Of a stretch of 64,000 bases of DNA, positions 11,516 to 22,196 are shown one piece after another (the first letter of the stretch is position 1; each line of letters begins with the position of its first letter). Below the pieces are notes generated by a model that ran no database searches, was not told the DNA's origin, and was given only the letters and a program-made list of their open reading frames with translations. The DNA lies in assembly GCA_951213105.1 (NCBI GenBank), contig OX578137.1, forward strand, positions 77,844,104 through 77,908,103, written 5' to 3'. A program made the translations under genes and the position numbers. This DNA is from Amaurobius ferox. Its lineage: Eukaryota > Arthropoda > Arachnida > Araneae > Amaurobiidae.

Positions 11516-12301
11516 ATATATATATATATATATATTATATATAATTATTAATTATATAAATAAAAATGAAAAATAATAAACTAAGTCAAAAACATTAGAA
11601 AAATCAAAAAATAGGAAAATAAGATGCATTAACATTAATGTTTTGAATTTTATTTTCGCAAAAAAATGTAATTTTTGTCAGTATTGAAACTACGTTTTGA
11701 GCGCCCTTATAATGGTGTATAGTGGCATTCTCGATTATCCATTTTTCATATGAATTACTTGTTTAGTAGGAATTTTCATCTTTGATTCATATTCATATTC
11801 ATGTTTGCATATTTGGGAAGTTGTATTCTGAATTGCTTGTCCAGTCTCCAGCTTAGACTCACTGGACGGGTTTGGGAGTAACTCCGTGAACGTTCGTACT
11901 GCCTAGCTGGTAGAATTTCGACTTGTTCATTCCGGTGCTTCTAGATTAAGCTGTTGAGGTTGATCGTGTATACACGTGGTAGAAGAATGGTTCATGCCGC
12001 ATAGTAATACAATTTTCTTAATGTATCCTTTTTTCATTTTTTGTTGCCTGTAGTCTGAGTTTAAGTATTTATAGTAATGTACTATTGCTTAATCTGAAAC
12101 AGGCATTTGTTTGGGTTAATTGGAATTAAATACTCAGACCTGACGATTAATTTAATTCTAATTAATCATCGAATTTGGGATGGTGCTGTTCTTTTCTCTT
12201 ATCGGCATTATGGCTTTGAATTTGCTTCTATGGTGATGTTAATATTACTTGAATTGTATTTTTTTATTTTTACATAATTCTTATTATTACATTTCAAATA
12301 T
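11207..12301 (+). mobile_element. 5'-truncated upstream unit of the Naiad-type element (pLTR-like repeat)
   Basis: Matches 15662-16732 from CAGGCTCTTAGAATCAAT to ACATTTCAAATA with only about eight substitutions that I could find outside the A/TA runs, roughly 99% identity. It carries the last 60 codons of the reverse transcriptase frame plus the whole 3' non-coding part, then passes straight into the 5' end of the full unit at about 12302. Penelope-like elements typically lie in such partial head-to-tail tandems; the duplicated part is called a pseudo-LTR. Confidence 0.9.
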
Positions 12302-13094
12302 TTACCCATATACTTGTCTGCTGCATTATGCGCGTATTTTATATTGGTTTCTTATTTTCTGTCTAGTTGTTTACGAGTTTCTGTGGTAATATTCATTTTT
12401 AATTAGTTAGAACTGAATTAGACTAAAGTTAGCTGCATTTGCGCTGAATTGGTGTCAAATTTTAACTTTATTTTTATCTCATTATCCCTAATCTTATCAC
12501 TTTAAAATGTCTTGTAATTGTATTCCTAGGTAATAACTCTATTCTTAGCCATTGTTTTTGTGATCGATCTTAGTTTTTCATATATTGAATATCTTATTGT
12601 TTTTTGTGATCGTACGTAGCCTTTCATACGTTGAATCTCTGATTTGTTGAACCATTAAATAAATGTATATTTATTGGAAGAATTTGAATCCTGTATTTAC
12701 AGCAATGGTTGTATTATTCCTATATTATTCTTAGATTATATTAGTTCTGAAGTAAAAATTGTGTTTCATGTTGTATTGATGGATGTTAATTTGACTCAAT
12801 TTATTCTGGAATAGTCAATGTGTATATGTATATTTTTCCACTATCTATCCTAGTTTTGCTTATTCCTAAGCATTTATTTAATCCAGGTTTTAATGTGTCT
12901 ACACATTAGTTTATATATTTTCAAAGTGTTTTAGATGATCCATTATTTTGAAAAATAATGGTACCTTTCATATGTTCTAATTGTGTCTCCACCTTTGTAA
13001 TTGAATTAAGGTGCATTCTTAGATAAAGAGTCACTTTTTTTAATGCAAGTGCCTTTATTTTGGGGAAATAAAGGTTACAATTTTTCCCTATTAC
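12302..13094 (+). promoter_or_regulatory. 5' non-coding leader of the Naiad-type element
   Basis: Not part of the duplicated pLTR-like repeat, and without a coding frame. It lies between the end of the upstream unit and the first ATG (13095). In Penelope-like elements the promoter is thought to lie in the pLTR plus leader, but I can point to no specific promoter motif here. Confidence 0.4.
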
Positions 13095-13469
13095 ATGATG
13101 TCTTATTATAAAAAATTAGCGACTGGCAACTGGATGCTCTCTAACATCCAAGCTCGGTATTCGAGAACTTGTTGGGGTTCTCCTAGATCGTTATCCAGCT
13201 ACCAACAATATCCTTTATCCTCTATGACTATTCCATCTTCATTCGGTACTTCCAGCCAGTATTCCTTGTTCACTTCATATAACTTTCAATCGTACAGCCA
13301 TACATCACTAAATAACACACTTAAATTTAAATCTTGTAAATCTAATAGATGTAAAACTTGTCCGTTTGCTAATAGTAATCAGATCAATTGTAACAATAAT
13401 CTTGTCTTCTGTAAAACATATAATTGTATCTACCAAATTGTATGTAAAAATGTAATATGTCATATATAG
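13095..13469 (+). CDS. Naiad-type polyprotein, N-terminal part (zinc-binding region and first half of GIY-YIG)
   Basis: 124 codons starting MMSYYKKLATGNW. The first 75 residues are Ser/Tyr-rich and unrecognised. From residue about 79 a cysteine-rich stretch (KSCKSNRCKTCPF, then NCNNNLVFCKT) matches the zinc-binding segment that precedes the nuclease of Penelope-like elements. NCIYQIVCKNVIC then supplies the first half of a GIY-YIG nuclease core (the GIY-equivalent is CIY). The frame stops at the TAG at 13467. The other half of the motif, YIGQT, lies in the overlapping frame that begins at 13457. The two frames overlap by 13 bp and joining them needs a -1 shift. That fits a single missing base in this copy; I see no classical slippery heptamer. 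It is probably one broken protein rather than two genes. Confidence 0.8.
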   Translation: MMSYYKKLATGNWMLSNIQARYSRTCWGSPRSLSSYQQYPLSSMTIPSSFGTSSQYSLFTSYNFQSYSHTSLNNTLKFKSCKSNRCKTCPFANSNQINCNNNLVFCKTYNCIYQIVCKNVICHI

Positions 13470-15841
13470 GTCAAACCAGCAACCCTCTGCATCTCCGAAT
13501 TAACGTACACAGGAATCACATAAAATTTTTTTCAAATAATGCAACTTCCTTTAATGAATCAAAATTTGAATACGAACATTTTTCTAAACATGGGTTCGAC
13601 AACATTGAAATTAGTATTCTGTGTATTCAAAAAAATTACTATGACAGATTGTTTCTTGAAAATGAATTCATCTGTGCACATAAAACTATTTTTCCATATG
13701 GACTCAATCAAATATTTAATAATCATAATATAGTTAAAAAGTCCTTTAATTCTCCTAATGAAGACCATAATATTTATAATTCCTTCAACAATCATAAAAG
13801 TAAATCAAAAAGAACTAAAAGAGCAAGTAAATATAATAAAAAATTGCCATCATTATCTGAACTAAAAAATGCCATCCTTCAGCAACATGCAAATTTTAAA
13901 ATTACTTTTGATTGGAAACAATGTAAAAACTGGATTTTCGCAATTAAAAAACAGCAATTAAATATGGTATATAACCTTTTTCTAAGTACTGCATTTGATA
14001 ACGTTCATTTTAAACATTTATTCTATGATTTGCTCATTACCAGAAGTAAAAATCTTAATGGTTATTTATATGTCACAGACGTAAACTTTAATGACGAATC
14101 AAAACAAAATACTAAAATAAACGAATATTGTACCTTGAATTTTACTAATTCTGTCTTAAATAATCTGAAGATAAATAATTTTTTAAAATCGGTTTCCAAT
14201 TACTTTCCAGTCAAACATGTAAATCCTAAAATTGCTTATAAATATGATAAACCGCTAGGACGTTATATTTCCAACTATAATCAAATTGCCAAATCAGTAG
14301 ATATTAATCAAAACTATGAATTGGATAAAGAGTCATATTGCCACTGTCATTTAGAAAAATACAAAGACTTCGTAGATAAACACCATGGGCATGCTATAAC
14401 GGGAAATCTAAATATTATTAATTATGATGCACTAAGATCACTGATGTTACTGGGTACTAAGTACCGTCTACCTACTAAATTTAAACATAAATTAATTTGT
14501 AAAGGTTTATTTCTTGACTTAAATAAATTTATCTATAAAATCAGTTATAAATATCAAATCCCTGTAGAAGCCTTTAAACCCTGGAGAGTCTTAATAGAGC
14601 AATACTTAAATCATTATATATATAATCAGAAAATTAATAATTCATATAAACTTAATTCAATTAAAAATGATATTAAAGAAATACAAAATGATTTTGTCAT
14701 TACATATGTCGATAAAGCATGTGGAAACTACTCAATTATATGTAAATATTACTATAAAAATACCCTTCAGTCACACTTACTTAATAATCAAATCTATAAT
14801 TTACATAAAACTAACCTTAAAATCTTATACAATAGAATATCAGCCAAATATAAGCAAATCCATCTAAAAAATAGTTGTAATAACATTCCATATATTGTTT
14901 TAGTACCCAAGTTTCATAAATCCCCTGTTGCTTTTCGAACCATTACCAGTGGGCATAATTCTTACATTACTAATGCTGGAAAATTATTATTAAAGATATT
15001 ACATGAAGTATCCTCGTCAGATGAAATCTCAAAAAATTGTCATATTGTAAAAAACAGTTTTGAAGTAGTTAAGAAATTGAAAACTCTTACTAATATTCGT
15101 AGTATTTATACCTTTGATTTCAAAGATTTGTTTAATAATATTAATATAGATGATCTGTATAGAATTATTTTAGGAATTTTTGAAAAATATAATATCAACC
15201 TAAAATATTCAAATTTTCTTTTTAAAAAATTACTTAACTTCACTCTTTATGAGAATTATATTCAACATGGTGGTACTATTTTTAAACAACAGGTTGGTAT
15301 CCCACAAGGGGGGTGTGCCTCATCATTGTTAGCTAATCTGTATTTATTCTTCTATGAAAAAAACATTAATCCAAGCTTGCATAATATGCACATGTTTAGA
15401 TATATAGATGACATTTTATGTGTATCCCCAAATAATAATATCCCTATAGTATTAAACTTTTATCCAAGAAATTTACAATTAAATGCAAGTAATAATGACA
15501 CAAATGTTGCAAACTTTTTAGATTTAAATTTAAATTTACAAAATTGTAATATGGTTATAAACTTGTATGATAAAAGACAGGATTTTAAATTTAATACATC
15601 AAAAATTCAACATTTTGACTCTTGTCTGCATATATCTGTATTTAGAAATATTATAATAAACCAGGCTCTTAGAATCAATAAAATTTGTGATGAATATTAT
15701 AAATTAGCGCACTTTATGGAATTATTGAGTACAGCGACTAATAATGCATATCCCCCCAAGTTTGTTATTAAAATTATCAACTCAGTGTATCAAATTTCAC
15801 TCGATAACATCCTAGAAAACATTCCCAATTATAGTGACTAA
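13457..15841 (+). CDS. Naiad-type polyprotein: GIY-YIG endonuclease (rest) and reverse transcriptase
   Basis: 794 codons, uninterrupted. Residues 3-90 finish a GIY-YIG nuclease: YIGQT (3-7), the arginine in LHLRINVHR, the glutamate in FLENEFI (about 70) and PYGLNQI (about 82-88). The reverse transcriptase follows: a VDKACGNYSII segment (about 416), where canonical elements have DKGG; IVLVPKFHKSP (about 480-490); motif A TFDFKDLFNNI (about 551-561); motif B QVGIPQGGCASSL (about 611-623); motif C FRYIDDILCV (about 646-655) with both catalytic aspartates; and LDLNLNL (about 688). No RNase H or integrase is seen, as expected. It would nick target DNA and copy its own RNA there. Start ATG 13457 is only the first ATG in frame; the real protein should begin in the overlapping frame at 13095. 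Codons are strongly AT-biased like the surroundings. Confidence 0.9.
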   Translation: MSYIGQTSNPLHLRINVHRNHIKFFSNNATSFNESKFEYEHFSKHGFDNIEISILCIQKNYYDRLFLENEFICAHKTIFPYGLNQIFNNHNIVKKSFNSPNEDHNIYNSFNNHKSKSKRTKRASKYNKKLPSLSELKNAILQQHANFKITFDWKQCKNWIFAIKKQQLNMVYNLFLSTAFDNVHFKHLFYDLLITRSKNLNGYLYVTDVNFNDESKQNTKINEYCTLNFTNSVLNNLKINNFLKSVSNYFPVKHVNPKIAYKYDKPLGRYISNYNQIAKSVDINQNYELDKESYCHCHLEKYKDFVDKHHGHAITGNLNIINYDALRSLMLLGTKYRLPTKFKHKLICKGLFLDLNKFIYKISYKYQIPVEAFKPWRVLIEQYLNHYIYNQKINNSYKLNSIKNDIKEIQNDFVITYVDKACGNYSIICKYYYKNTLQSHLLNNQIYNLHKTNLKILYNRISAKYKQIHLKNSCNNIPYIVLVPKFHKSPVAFRTITSGHNSYITNAGKLLLKILHEVSSSDEISKNCHIVKNSFEVVKKLKTLTNIRSIYTFDFKDLFNNINIDDLYRIILGIFEKYNINLKYSNFLFKKLLNFTLYENYIQHGGTIFKQQVGIPQGGCASSLLANLYLFFYEKNINPSLHNMHMFRYIDDILCVSPNNNIPIVLNFYPRNLQLNASNNDTNVANFLDLNLNLQNCNMVINLYDKRQDFKFNTSKIQHFDSCLHISVFRNIIINQALRINKICDEYYKLAHFMELLSTATNNAYPPKFVIKIINSVYQISLDNILENIPNYSD

Positions 15842-15857
15842 CATACAGTAGGGAAAA

Positions 15858-15891
<34 letters not shown>

Positions 15892-15897
15892 CATATA

Positions 15898-15946
<49 letters not shown>

Positions 15947-16725
15947 ATATATATATATATATATATTATATATAATTATTAATTATATAAATAAAAATGA
16001 AAAATAATAAACTAAGTCAAAAACATTAGAAAAATCAAAAAATAGGAAAATAAGATGCATTAACATTAATGTTTTGAATTTTATTTTCGCAAAAAACTGT
16101 AATTTTTGTCAGTATTGAAACTACGTTTTGAGCGCCCTTATAATGGTGTATAGTGGCATTCTCGGTTATCCATTTTTCATATGAATTACTTGTTTAGTAG
16201 GAATTTTCATCTTTGATTCATATTCATATTCATGTTTGCATATTTGGGAAGTTGTATTCTGAATTGCTTGTCCAGTCTCCAGCTTAGACTCACTGGACGG
16301 GTTTGGGAGTAACTCCGTGAACGTTCGTACTGCCTCCCTGGTAGAATTTCGACTTGTTCATTCCGGTGCTTCTAGATTAAGCTGTTGAGGTTGATCGTGT
16401 ATACACGTGGTAGAAGAATGGTTCATGCCGCATGGTAATACAATTTTCTTAATGTATCCTTTTTTCATTTTTTGTTGCCTGTAGTCTGAGTTTAAGTATT
16501 TATAGTAATGTACTATTGCTTAATCTGAAACAGGCATTTGTTTGGGTTAATTGGAATTAAATACTCAGACCTGACGATTAATTTAATTCTAATTAATCAT
16601 CGAATTTGGGATGGTGCTGTTCTTTTCTCTTATCGGCATTATGGCTTTGAATTTGCTTCTATGGTGATGTTAATATTACTTGAATTGTATTTTTTTATTT
16701 TTACATAATTCTTATTATTACATTT

Positions 16726-16732
<7 letters not shown>
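15662..16732 (+). repeat. Downstream copy of the pLTR-like direct repeat
   Basis: Second copy of the 1.1-kb repeat at 11207-12301. After the stop codon at 15841 it holds TA/TG runs, then about 760 bp of single-copy sequence with a 7-bp stem (GTCCAGT..ACTGGAC, about 16271-16299) and a perfect palindrome CGTGTATACACG (about 16397-16408). Both are preserved in the upstream copy. Confidence 0.9.

Positions 16733-16786
<54 letters not shown>
16733..16786. repeat. (TA)n microsatellite at the right edge of the Penelope-like element
   Basis: Pure TA/AT run directly after the end of the element, continuing into GATAATG and the next transposon. Isoleucine-tyrosine frames on both strands across it are artefacts. 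Confidence 0.95.
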
Positions 16787-16789
<3 letters not shown>

Positions 16790-16799
16790 AATGTATATA

Positions 16800-18145
16800 C
16801 ACTCACGGACAATAAAAGTTGCGTACCAAGAAGAAAACTTGGTACAATCGCTAAATTATGTAAATAGTTAGAGGGTGGTCTGGTATGCAAATGATCTCAG
16901 TCTGGTGTGATTGCACATGGCCGTACACCCGTGAGTGGCGCTGCAAGCATGAGCCAGCTGTCTTATAAACTGGCCTGTAATCGACGCTCCATCAATGCTA
17001 GAAGCTTCGGCCGACCCAAGTACGTGTACGGAGTGAAACGAATGGTGGGTAGGTGTCAGAAAAGTCGATATACGCAATTGACGGACTTCGAGGGTGGCCT
17101 GACCATCGGGTTGAAAACTGCAGTGTGGTCAGTGCGCCGGATAGCACGCCATGTGGATCGTTCGGACTATACCGTTCGACGGTGTTGAGAGCACTGGTCA
17201 CGGAACGCCTCCCATACACGGAGTACCGGCTCTGGAACAGACCAGGCATACCACGAGTAGACAGGATCGAATGATCGTGCGGCAGGCACGTATAGAGCCC
17301 ACGGGGAGCGAATGAGAGGTGCAGGCACACGTAGCGGCTCCTATTTGTCCACGAACCATATCTATTCGCCTGAAGGAAGCAAATCTGCGATCCTAGTGTC
17401 TCATACGTGTGCTGCCGTTAACACGGGAACATCGCCGGCTCCGATTGCAGTGGTGTCAGGCCAGAGCAACGTGGAACGCCACAGATTGGCGATGAGTGGG
17501 TTTTAGCAATGAGTGCCGCTTCGTTTTGAGAGCCGATGATCAGCGTGTTCGGTTGTGTAGGTCCCCTGCACAACGCCACAATCACAATCCCGTAATCGAG
17601 CGCCACACCAGCTTCTTTGCAGGTATCATGGGCCAGGGATCCATAGCCTATGACAACCGATTCGCTATATTAGTGGTACCTGGAACATTGACGGTCCAGC
17701 GGTACGTGAATGAGATTCTACAGTCGTATGTGCTCCCATTCGTTTTTGGGATTCCACGTGCACAATTCTAGCAGGATAATGCTCGGGTCGCCCAAACCTG
17801 CCTGAGTCATGTCCAGACACGTCCATGCCTTGCCCGCTCCCCAGATCTGTCCGCTATCAAGCATGTGTGGGACCAGTTGAAATGCAAGCTGCCTAATTCC
17901 GCAATCATCGCGATTTGGAACGTAACGTCCAACAGGTGTGGACTCGTCTGCTGCAGGACAACATCAGGCGTCTGTTTGACACCATGCTGGACCATATTGC
18001 GGCTTGTATCGCAGTACGAGGTGGTGCGACGCGCTATTGAGAATGACCAGACTGTGTATCACAACTCCCTCTGTACGTGTTCTGCTGCGCTGTTTTTGTG
18101 ATCATGTATATCATTCATCTGTATCCTTCCATCAATAAAATTTCT
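16800..18145 (+). mobile_element. Tc1-like DNA transposon, decayed, right end not found
   Basis: Begins with TA then CACTCACGGACAATAAAAGT, a typical Tc1-like left terminus that differs from the other families here. No matching inverted repeat is visible after the coding part (about 18110); an AATAAA motif at about 18135 may be the transcript end. The right end has therefore been lost or has diverged beyond recognition by eye. Confidence 0.7.
16950..18110 (+). pseudogene. Tc1-like transposase, broken
   Basis: Transposase pieces appear in at least three frames. The N-terminal helix-turn-helix area lies around 17080-17190 (FEGGLTIGLKTAVWSVRRIARHVDRSD in one frame). A piece with VLRALVTERLP follows. 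The first catalytic box is damaged (FSNECRFVLRADDQRVRL at 17500-17550, D changed). Then come FAGIMGQGSIAYDNR, GTLTVQRYVNEILQSYVLPF and, after a stop, QDNAR with the second aspartate (about 17775). The third box reads ARSPDLSAIKHVWD, with lysine where the catalytic glutamate should be (about 17835-17870). Two of three catalytic residues are gone, so it is inactive. It resembles the copy at 961-1972 in layout but has different ends. Confidence 0.8.
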
Positions 18146-18177
18146 GGCCATATATATATATAGTGGTCAGTGCTATC

Positions 18178-18800
18178 GGTGTCCAATGTCTATTTCCTCA
18201 ACCGTTAATCACAGAGATATACTTCCAATTGCAAAAATGTTTTAAAGTATATTACCTTAGAAACAGTTTAAATCAATAAATGCACTTCTGAAAGAAATAC
18301 AAAATATAAATTTTTATACAGTCCCCCGGGGCTACCAATTATAGTTTAGAAAATCATCCTCATGCAGTTTTATGCAAAATAAAAAAATCCTCCTTTTACG
18401 ACTAAAATTTTTACCGACTTACAGTTGTTTAAATTTGAGCACTTTTTGTACTGAGAAATGGTCAATACGGTCCCTGATTGGTTGGCTGTCTGAAATGGGA
18501 CATTTTTATGCGCGAAAAAGCGACTTATGTCATAAAGTTTAATGCTTCATAACTCGGTGAATTTTGGCCGTAAATGGAAGATTTTTTTTATTTCGCATGA
18601 AATTGTATGAGGATGATTTTTCTAAATATAATTGGTAGGACCGGGGGACCGTATAAAATTTATATTTCGTATTTTTTTTTCAGAAATGCATTTAATGGTT
18701 TAAACTCTTTCTAAGATAATACATTTTAAAATTTAAAATATTTTTGCAATTGGAAGTATATCTCTGTGACTAACGGTTGAGGAAATAGCCATTGGGCACC
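18178..18800. mobile_element. Fold-back element, 623 bp
   Basis: The left end GGTGTCCAATG and the complement of the right end, GGTGCCCAATG, lead into inverted arms of about 220 bp (about 18178-18400 and 18585-18800) sharing CCTCAACCGTTA, CACAGAGATATACTTCCAAT and a GTCCCCCGG block. TGCTA occurs just outside on both sides (18171-18175, 18802-18806), a possible 5-bp duplication. No coding frame. The GTCCCCCG sub-terminal block is also in the arms of the element at 2142-3033, so the two are likely distant relatives. Confidence 0.75.
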
Positions 18801-21120
18801 ATGCTACGGGCAATATGCTAAAAAGGCTTAAAGGGGGATTGTGACCCCTTAAATCCCTATTTTCAGCATGTTGCTGGGCCGTGGCACACTCCCGGAATGG
18901 CAGCAATTCCCGTAGCACTTCTCCAATGCATGTATCTGGAAAGAATAGACCTTGAATCTCAAAGGAGTTAAGCAAAGGATATCTACCTATTCCTGTTATA
19001 ATCCTAAAGAGCAATAAGAAGGAAGAACTCATGCATTATTTCTAGTATTCTGAATCAGTAAAATCATATTTACCATTATTCTCATACTTATACACCAAAT
19101 CACACAGCCACAATATCCACGCGTTCCTTCTTTTACCTTGAGCGAAAGTAGTTGTTTTTTAATTCTGGTGAACCAAATCGTCATTACAATCCCCTAAGAT
19201 TTCATATAGTCTTTTCATTTATCTTTTTAATAATCATCCAGTTGACGTTTTGTAAACAGCTGATTTATGTATTGAATTTGGGGATAGTTGAAAACTTTTT
19301 CTAAATATAGTTACCCACATAAATTTTCGAATGAAAATTTTAATTAAAGAAATTCAATTTTTTACAATCCCAGAAATATGTTTCTGACATTTCCTTTAAT
19401 CGTGAGAATAGTTCCTATGGCTTTTTTAAATTTATGTCCTATAACTTTAATGGATTTTTCATGGTCAATTTTATATATTAGAGAAAATAATTTTTTTTCC
19501 AAAAGATCTTTAAATGAATATGGAATAATTTTCTAATTGAAACTTCTTTCGTAGAGGCCAAAAAGTTTTTTTTTTTTTTCTACATTTTACTAAAATGTGT
19601 CACTTAAACAAAAATGTTTAAATCTGAAAGTATATACTTTTTGAACCATTTCCTAAGTTGAAACTATGACCTTCGACCATAGCTTACAATACATCCTTGA
19701 AGAAATAGCTCAAGATATATTTAGTTATGCAGTCTTTTAGAAACACACTATAAATAGAATGAAATACCATGTTCTTGCACAAAATAGTTGAATATGCCTT
19801 TTAGGATTAAACTGAATTTTTAAATAATTATTGTAAAGAATGTATTATTTTTGTAAGATGAATATTTTAACTACAATAAAAACACACATAAAAATTAAAT
19901 GTGAATAGAAATAAATTTAAATTTTGAATCCATTAAATACATTTTAAAAGTAATCGCAAATATTCAAGTACTTATTTTTGTCTTTGAGAAAAAATATATT
20001 TTCTTATTATTTTCTCTCAATAGACCTCTCTTAACAACGACAATTATTCATTCATGTCTGTAATTTCTGAATAATATTTTTTGTAAAGTTTATTTTATTC
20101 CCACTTTTCTTTTATATATCTTCGTAATGTAATTTTTACTCTATACCTTTTATGCCTTTTCAGAAATAGTTTGCTTATTTAAAAAAATATTTTTAAATTA
20201 TATTTACGTTTAACTAATATTTCAAAAGTTTACAGATTGTTTTCCTTTTATACATTCACTGAGCTGTCAGATCAAAAAAGAATTAACAAAGGAGACTCAG
20301 TATTATATTTTATAAATAGCATTATGTTTATAAGGATTGATTTTGATTGAAACCATACTTAAAGTTTATATTAATATATAAATTTATAAATAAATTTATA
20401 AATATATATTAATTCTTCAAAATTCTAGTGGTTATATGCTAATGAGCCATCACAATCATTTGAGAATTTCAAAATGTTTGTAGAACTTTTAAGGTATTTT
20501 TGTTAATATAAAATATTAAAAAAATCTTTAAAGTGTTCCGCTCTCTTAATGAGCAATTGTTTTAAATGTGAGAACTCAACATTTATGATAAATACTGAAA
20601 CTTGGATATGAAACTTGATAAGTACTGAAGAATTCTTGTAATGATAAATTTTATAACTCACAATATTAATACATTCAAGAAAAAAAAATAATTGCAAAAC
20701 CCTTTACCAACACAATCGGCTTGAAAACATTAGGTGACCCTAAATATCCTAATTTCAAAAAATTAAGTTAAGTTTTTGAGAAGTCTTCGCTGCACAATGC
20801 ACACCAATAAGTGCAATGCACACCAGTAATATATAAGGGTTTTTCTATTGGAGAGAAATTTCAAGCAACATTGCGTTTTCTTATTTCGTTTCATTTTTTG
20901 CAGAAGGTGAACATTTTGTATTTTGGTACAATATAATCACTTTTCCTCAACTGTATTGTCTAAATGTTCGATTTTTTATGGGGGAGGGGTAGTGACATTG
21001 TATACTGGTTTTATAGAGAATTTTTTTTTCTATTTCTGCTGAGAAAGGGATAAGTATATTTTACTAATTTTTCAACGTTTTAAACCAAGTATTCCCCTCT
21101 AATTAAAATAGGATTCAGCC
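18801..21120. other. Mostly AT-rich stretch without recognisable features
   Basis: 18830-19030 is more GC-rich and holds a 99-codon minus-strand frame, but I recognise nothing in it and it overlaps the fold-back element arm. From 19050 to 21120 I see only AT-rich sequence with poly-T tracts and chance frames. Confidence 0.4.
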
Positions 21121-21123
21121 TTT

Positions 21124-21560
21124 CTAAAACTGTCTCATGGTGTAGCACCACTGGGGTTGCCTGTACCCCTGCATTAAAATGTATGATATATATACAGTAA
21201 TCCCAATACTTATCGAGTCATTTGCCAGTTCATGAATTTTCCAGACACACTGTATGTCGTTTTCAAAAATATTCTCGCGATGGCAAACAAGACAACTTTC
21301 ACGCCGGATCAATTGACGTCTAAAATCCAAGCAAAGACTGAAACGACTCTCCTTTGTAAAGAGCACATTAGATCTTTGGCACCTTGTCCAATTTTTATGG
21401 ATGCAATACAACAGAAAACATGTTCTACAATAAGTTTCTGACAAAGGGGCGCAGGCTACATAAATTCGAGATATAGGGAAGCTTGTTGCAGACGTATTTT
21501 CACACATTTCGAGATGTATGCGCTTGTCTGTTTCCGAAACTGACATGCTGTGGTGCATCT
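21124..21560 (-). pseudogene. Fragment of a Tc1-like transposase
   Basis: On the minus strand a 144-codon frame includes HKNWTRCQRSNVLFTKESRF, which matches the segment around the first catalytic residue of Tc1-like transposases (normally WxxVLFTDESRF). The catalytic aspartate is lysine here. SLCLDFRRQLIRRE follows in the place of the usual D.R..VWRE. Downstream (21130-21240) the frame drifts away from the expected GI.VWG segment. No terminal repeats are visible on either side, so this is an isolated, dead piece. The nearby frame at 21880-22089 (plus strand) is not recognised. Confidence 0.55.
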
Positions 21561-22196
21561 ATTACGTTTTGATGTTATAACTAAAATTATGTCTTCATGT
21601 CTTATGATAGTTAGAAGCTGAGTTCATAGAAATATTCCATCGGTTTGAAATATTTCTCAGTGTCTGGAATCGACGCCATGTGAGATTTGAAACTATCTGG
21701 CAAGATCATTTAGTTTTAGCTCTTATTCAAGTTTTCTTATAATTCCTTTCCACGTGAGATCATCTAGATGCTGTCCTCAAATCATAACAAAATATTCAAA
21801 TTTGAAACTTTATACATGGTCCGAAGCACTCTCAGAATTTCACGGTGATACTTCAACATGAACGAACATAGGAGAGGGTGTGAGTGACACTTGCTATGTT
21901 CTGGACGTTAACGGTTACAACGGCGGATACTTTTCTGTACGTCTTATCATTGAGTTTGTTCACCCTGAAACTTCTCCTATAGGTGCCCAAGGGCTTAAGA
22001 AGTATATAGTTCGCAAGGGTAAGCATTTAGATGATCTCGTCTTTAAAAAGAACAAAACAAAGTTGCAAATATTGTTCTTCTTAAAGTGAAGTACATGTTT
22101 TGGAATATGTTATATGTGTTCTATTTTTTACGTTTCAAAATCTGGAGATCATTCTGACGACCATGTGCCTTCATCAAACAACAATTAATACTTTTT

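Larger units (their letters stand above)
12302..16732 (+). mobile_element. Full-length Naiad-type Penelope-like retroelement
   Basis: A 4.4-kb unit: about 790 bp of 5' non-coding sequence (12302-13094), the coding region (13095-15841), and an 890-bp 3' part with internal TA runs at about 15860-15966. The unit is directly preceded by a truncated copy (11207-12301) and followed by a TA microsatellite. The endonuclease lies N-terminal to the reverse transcriptase, which is the permuted order of the Naiad/Chlamys-type elements; canonical Penelope, Poseidon and Neptune elements carry it at the C-terminus. The near identity of the two 1.1-kb repeats points to a recent insertion. Confidence 0.85.

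Noticed and set aside
13440..13475. Programmed -1 frameshift or selenocysteine readthrough in the Naiad-type element.
   Set aside because: No slippery heptamer was found, and the stop is TAG, not TGA, so selenocysteine does not apply. A one-base loss is simpler, though comparison with other copies would decide.
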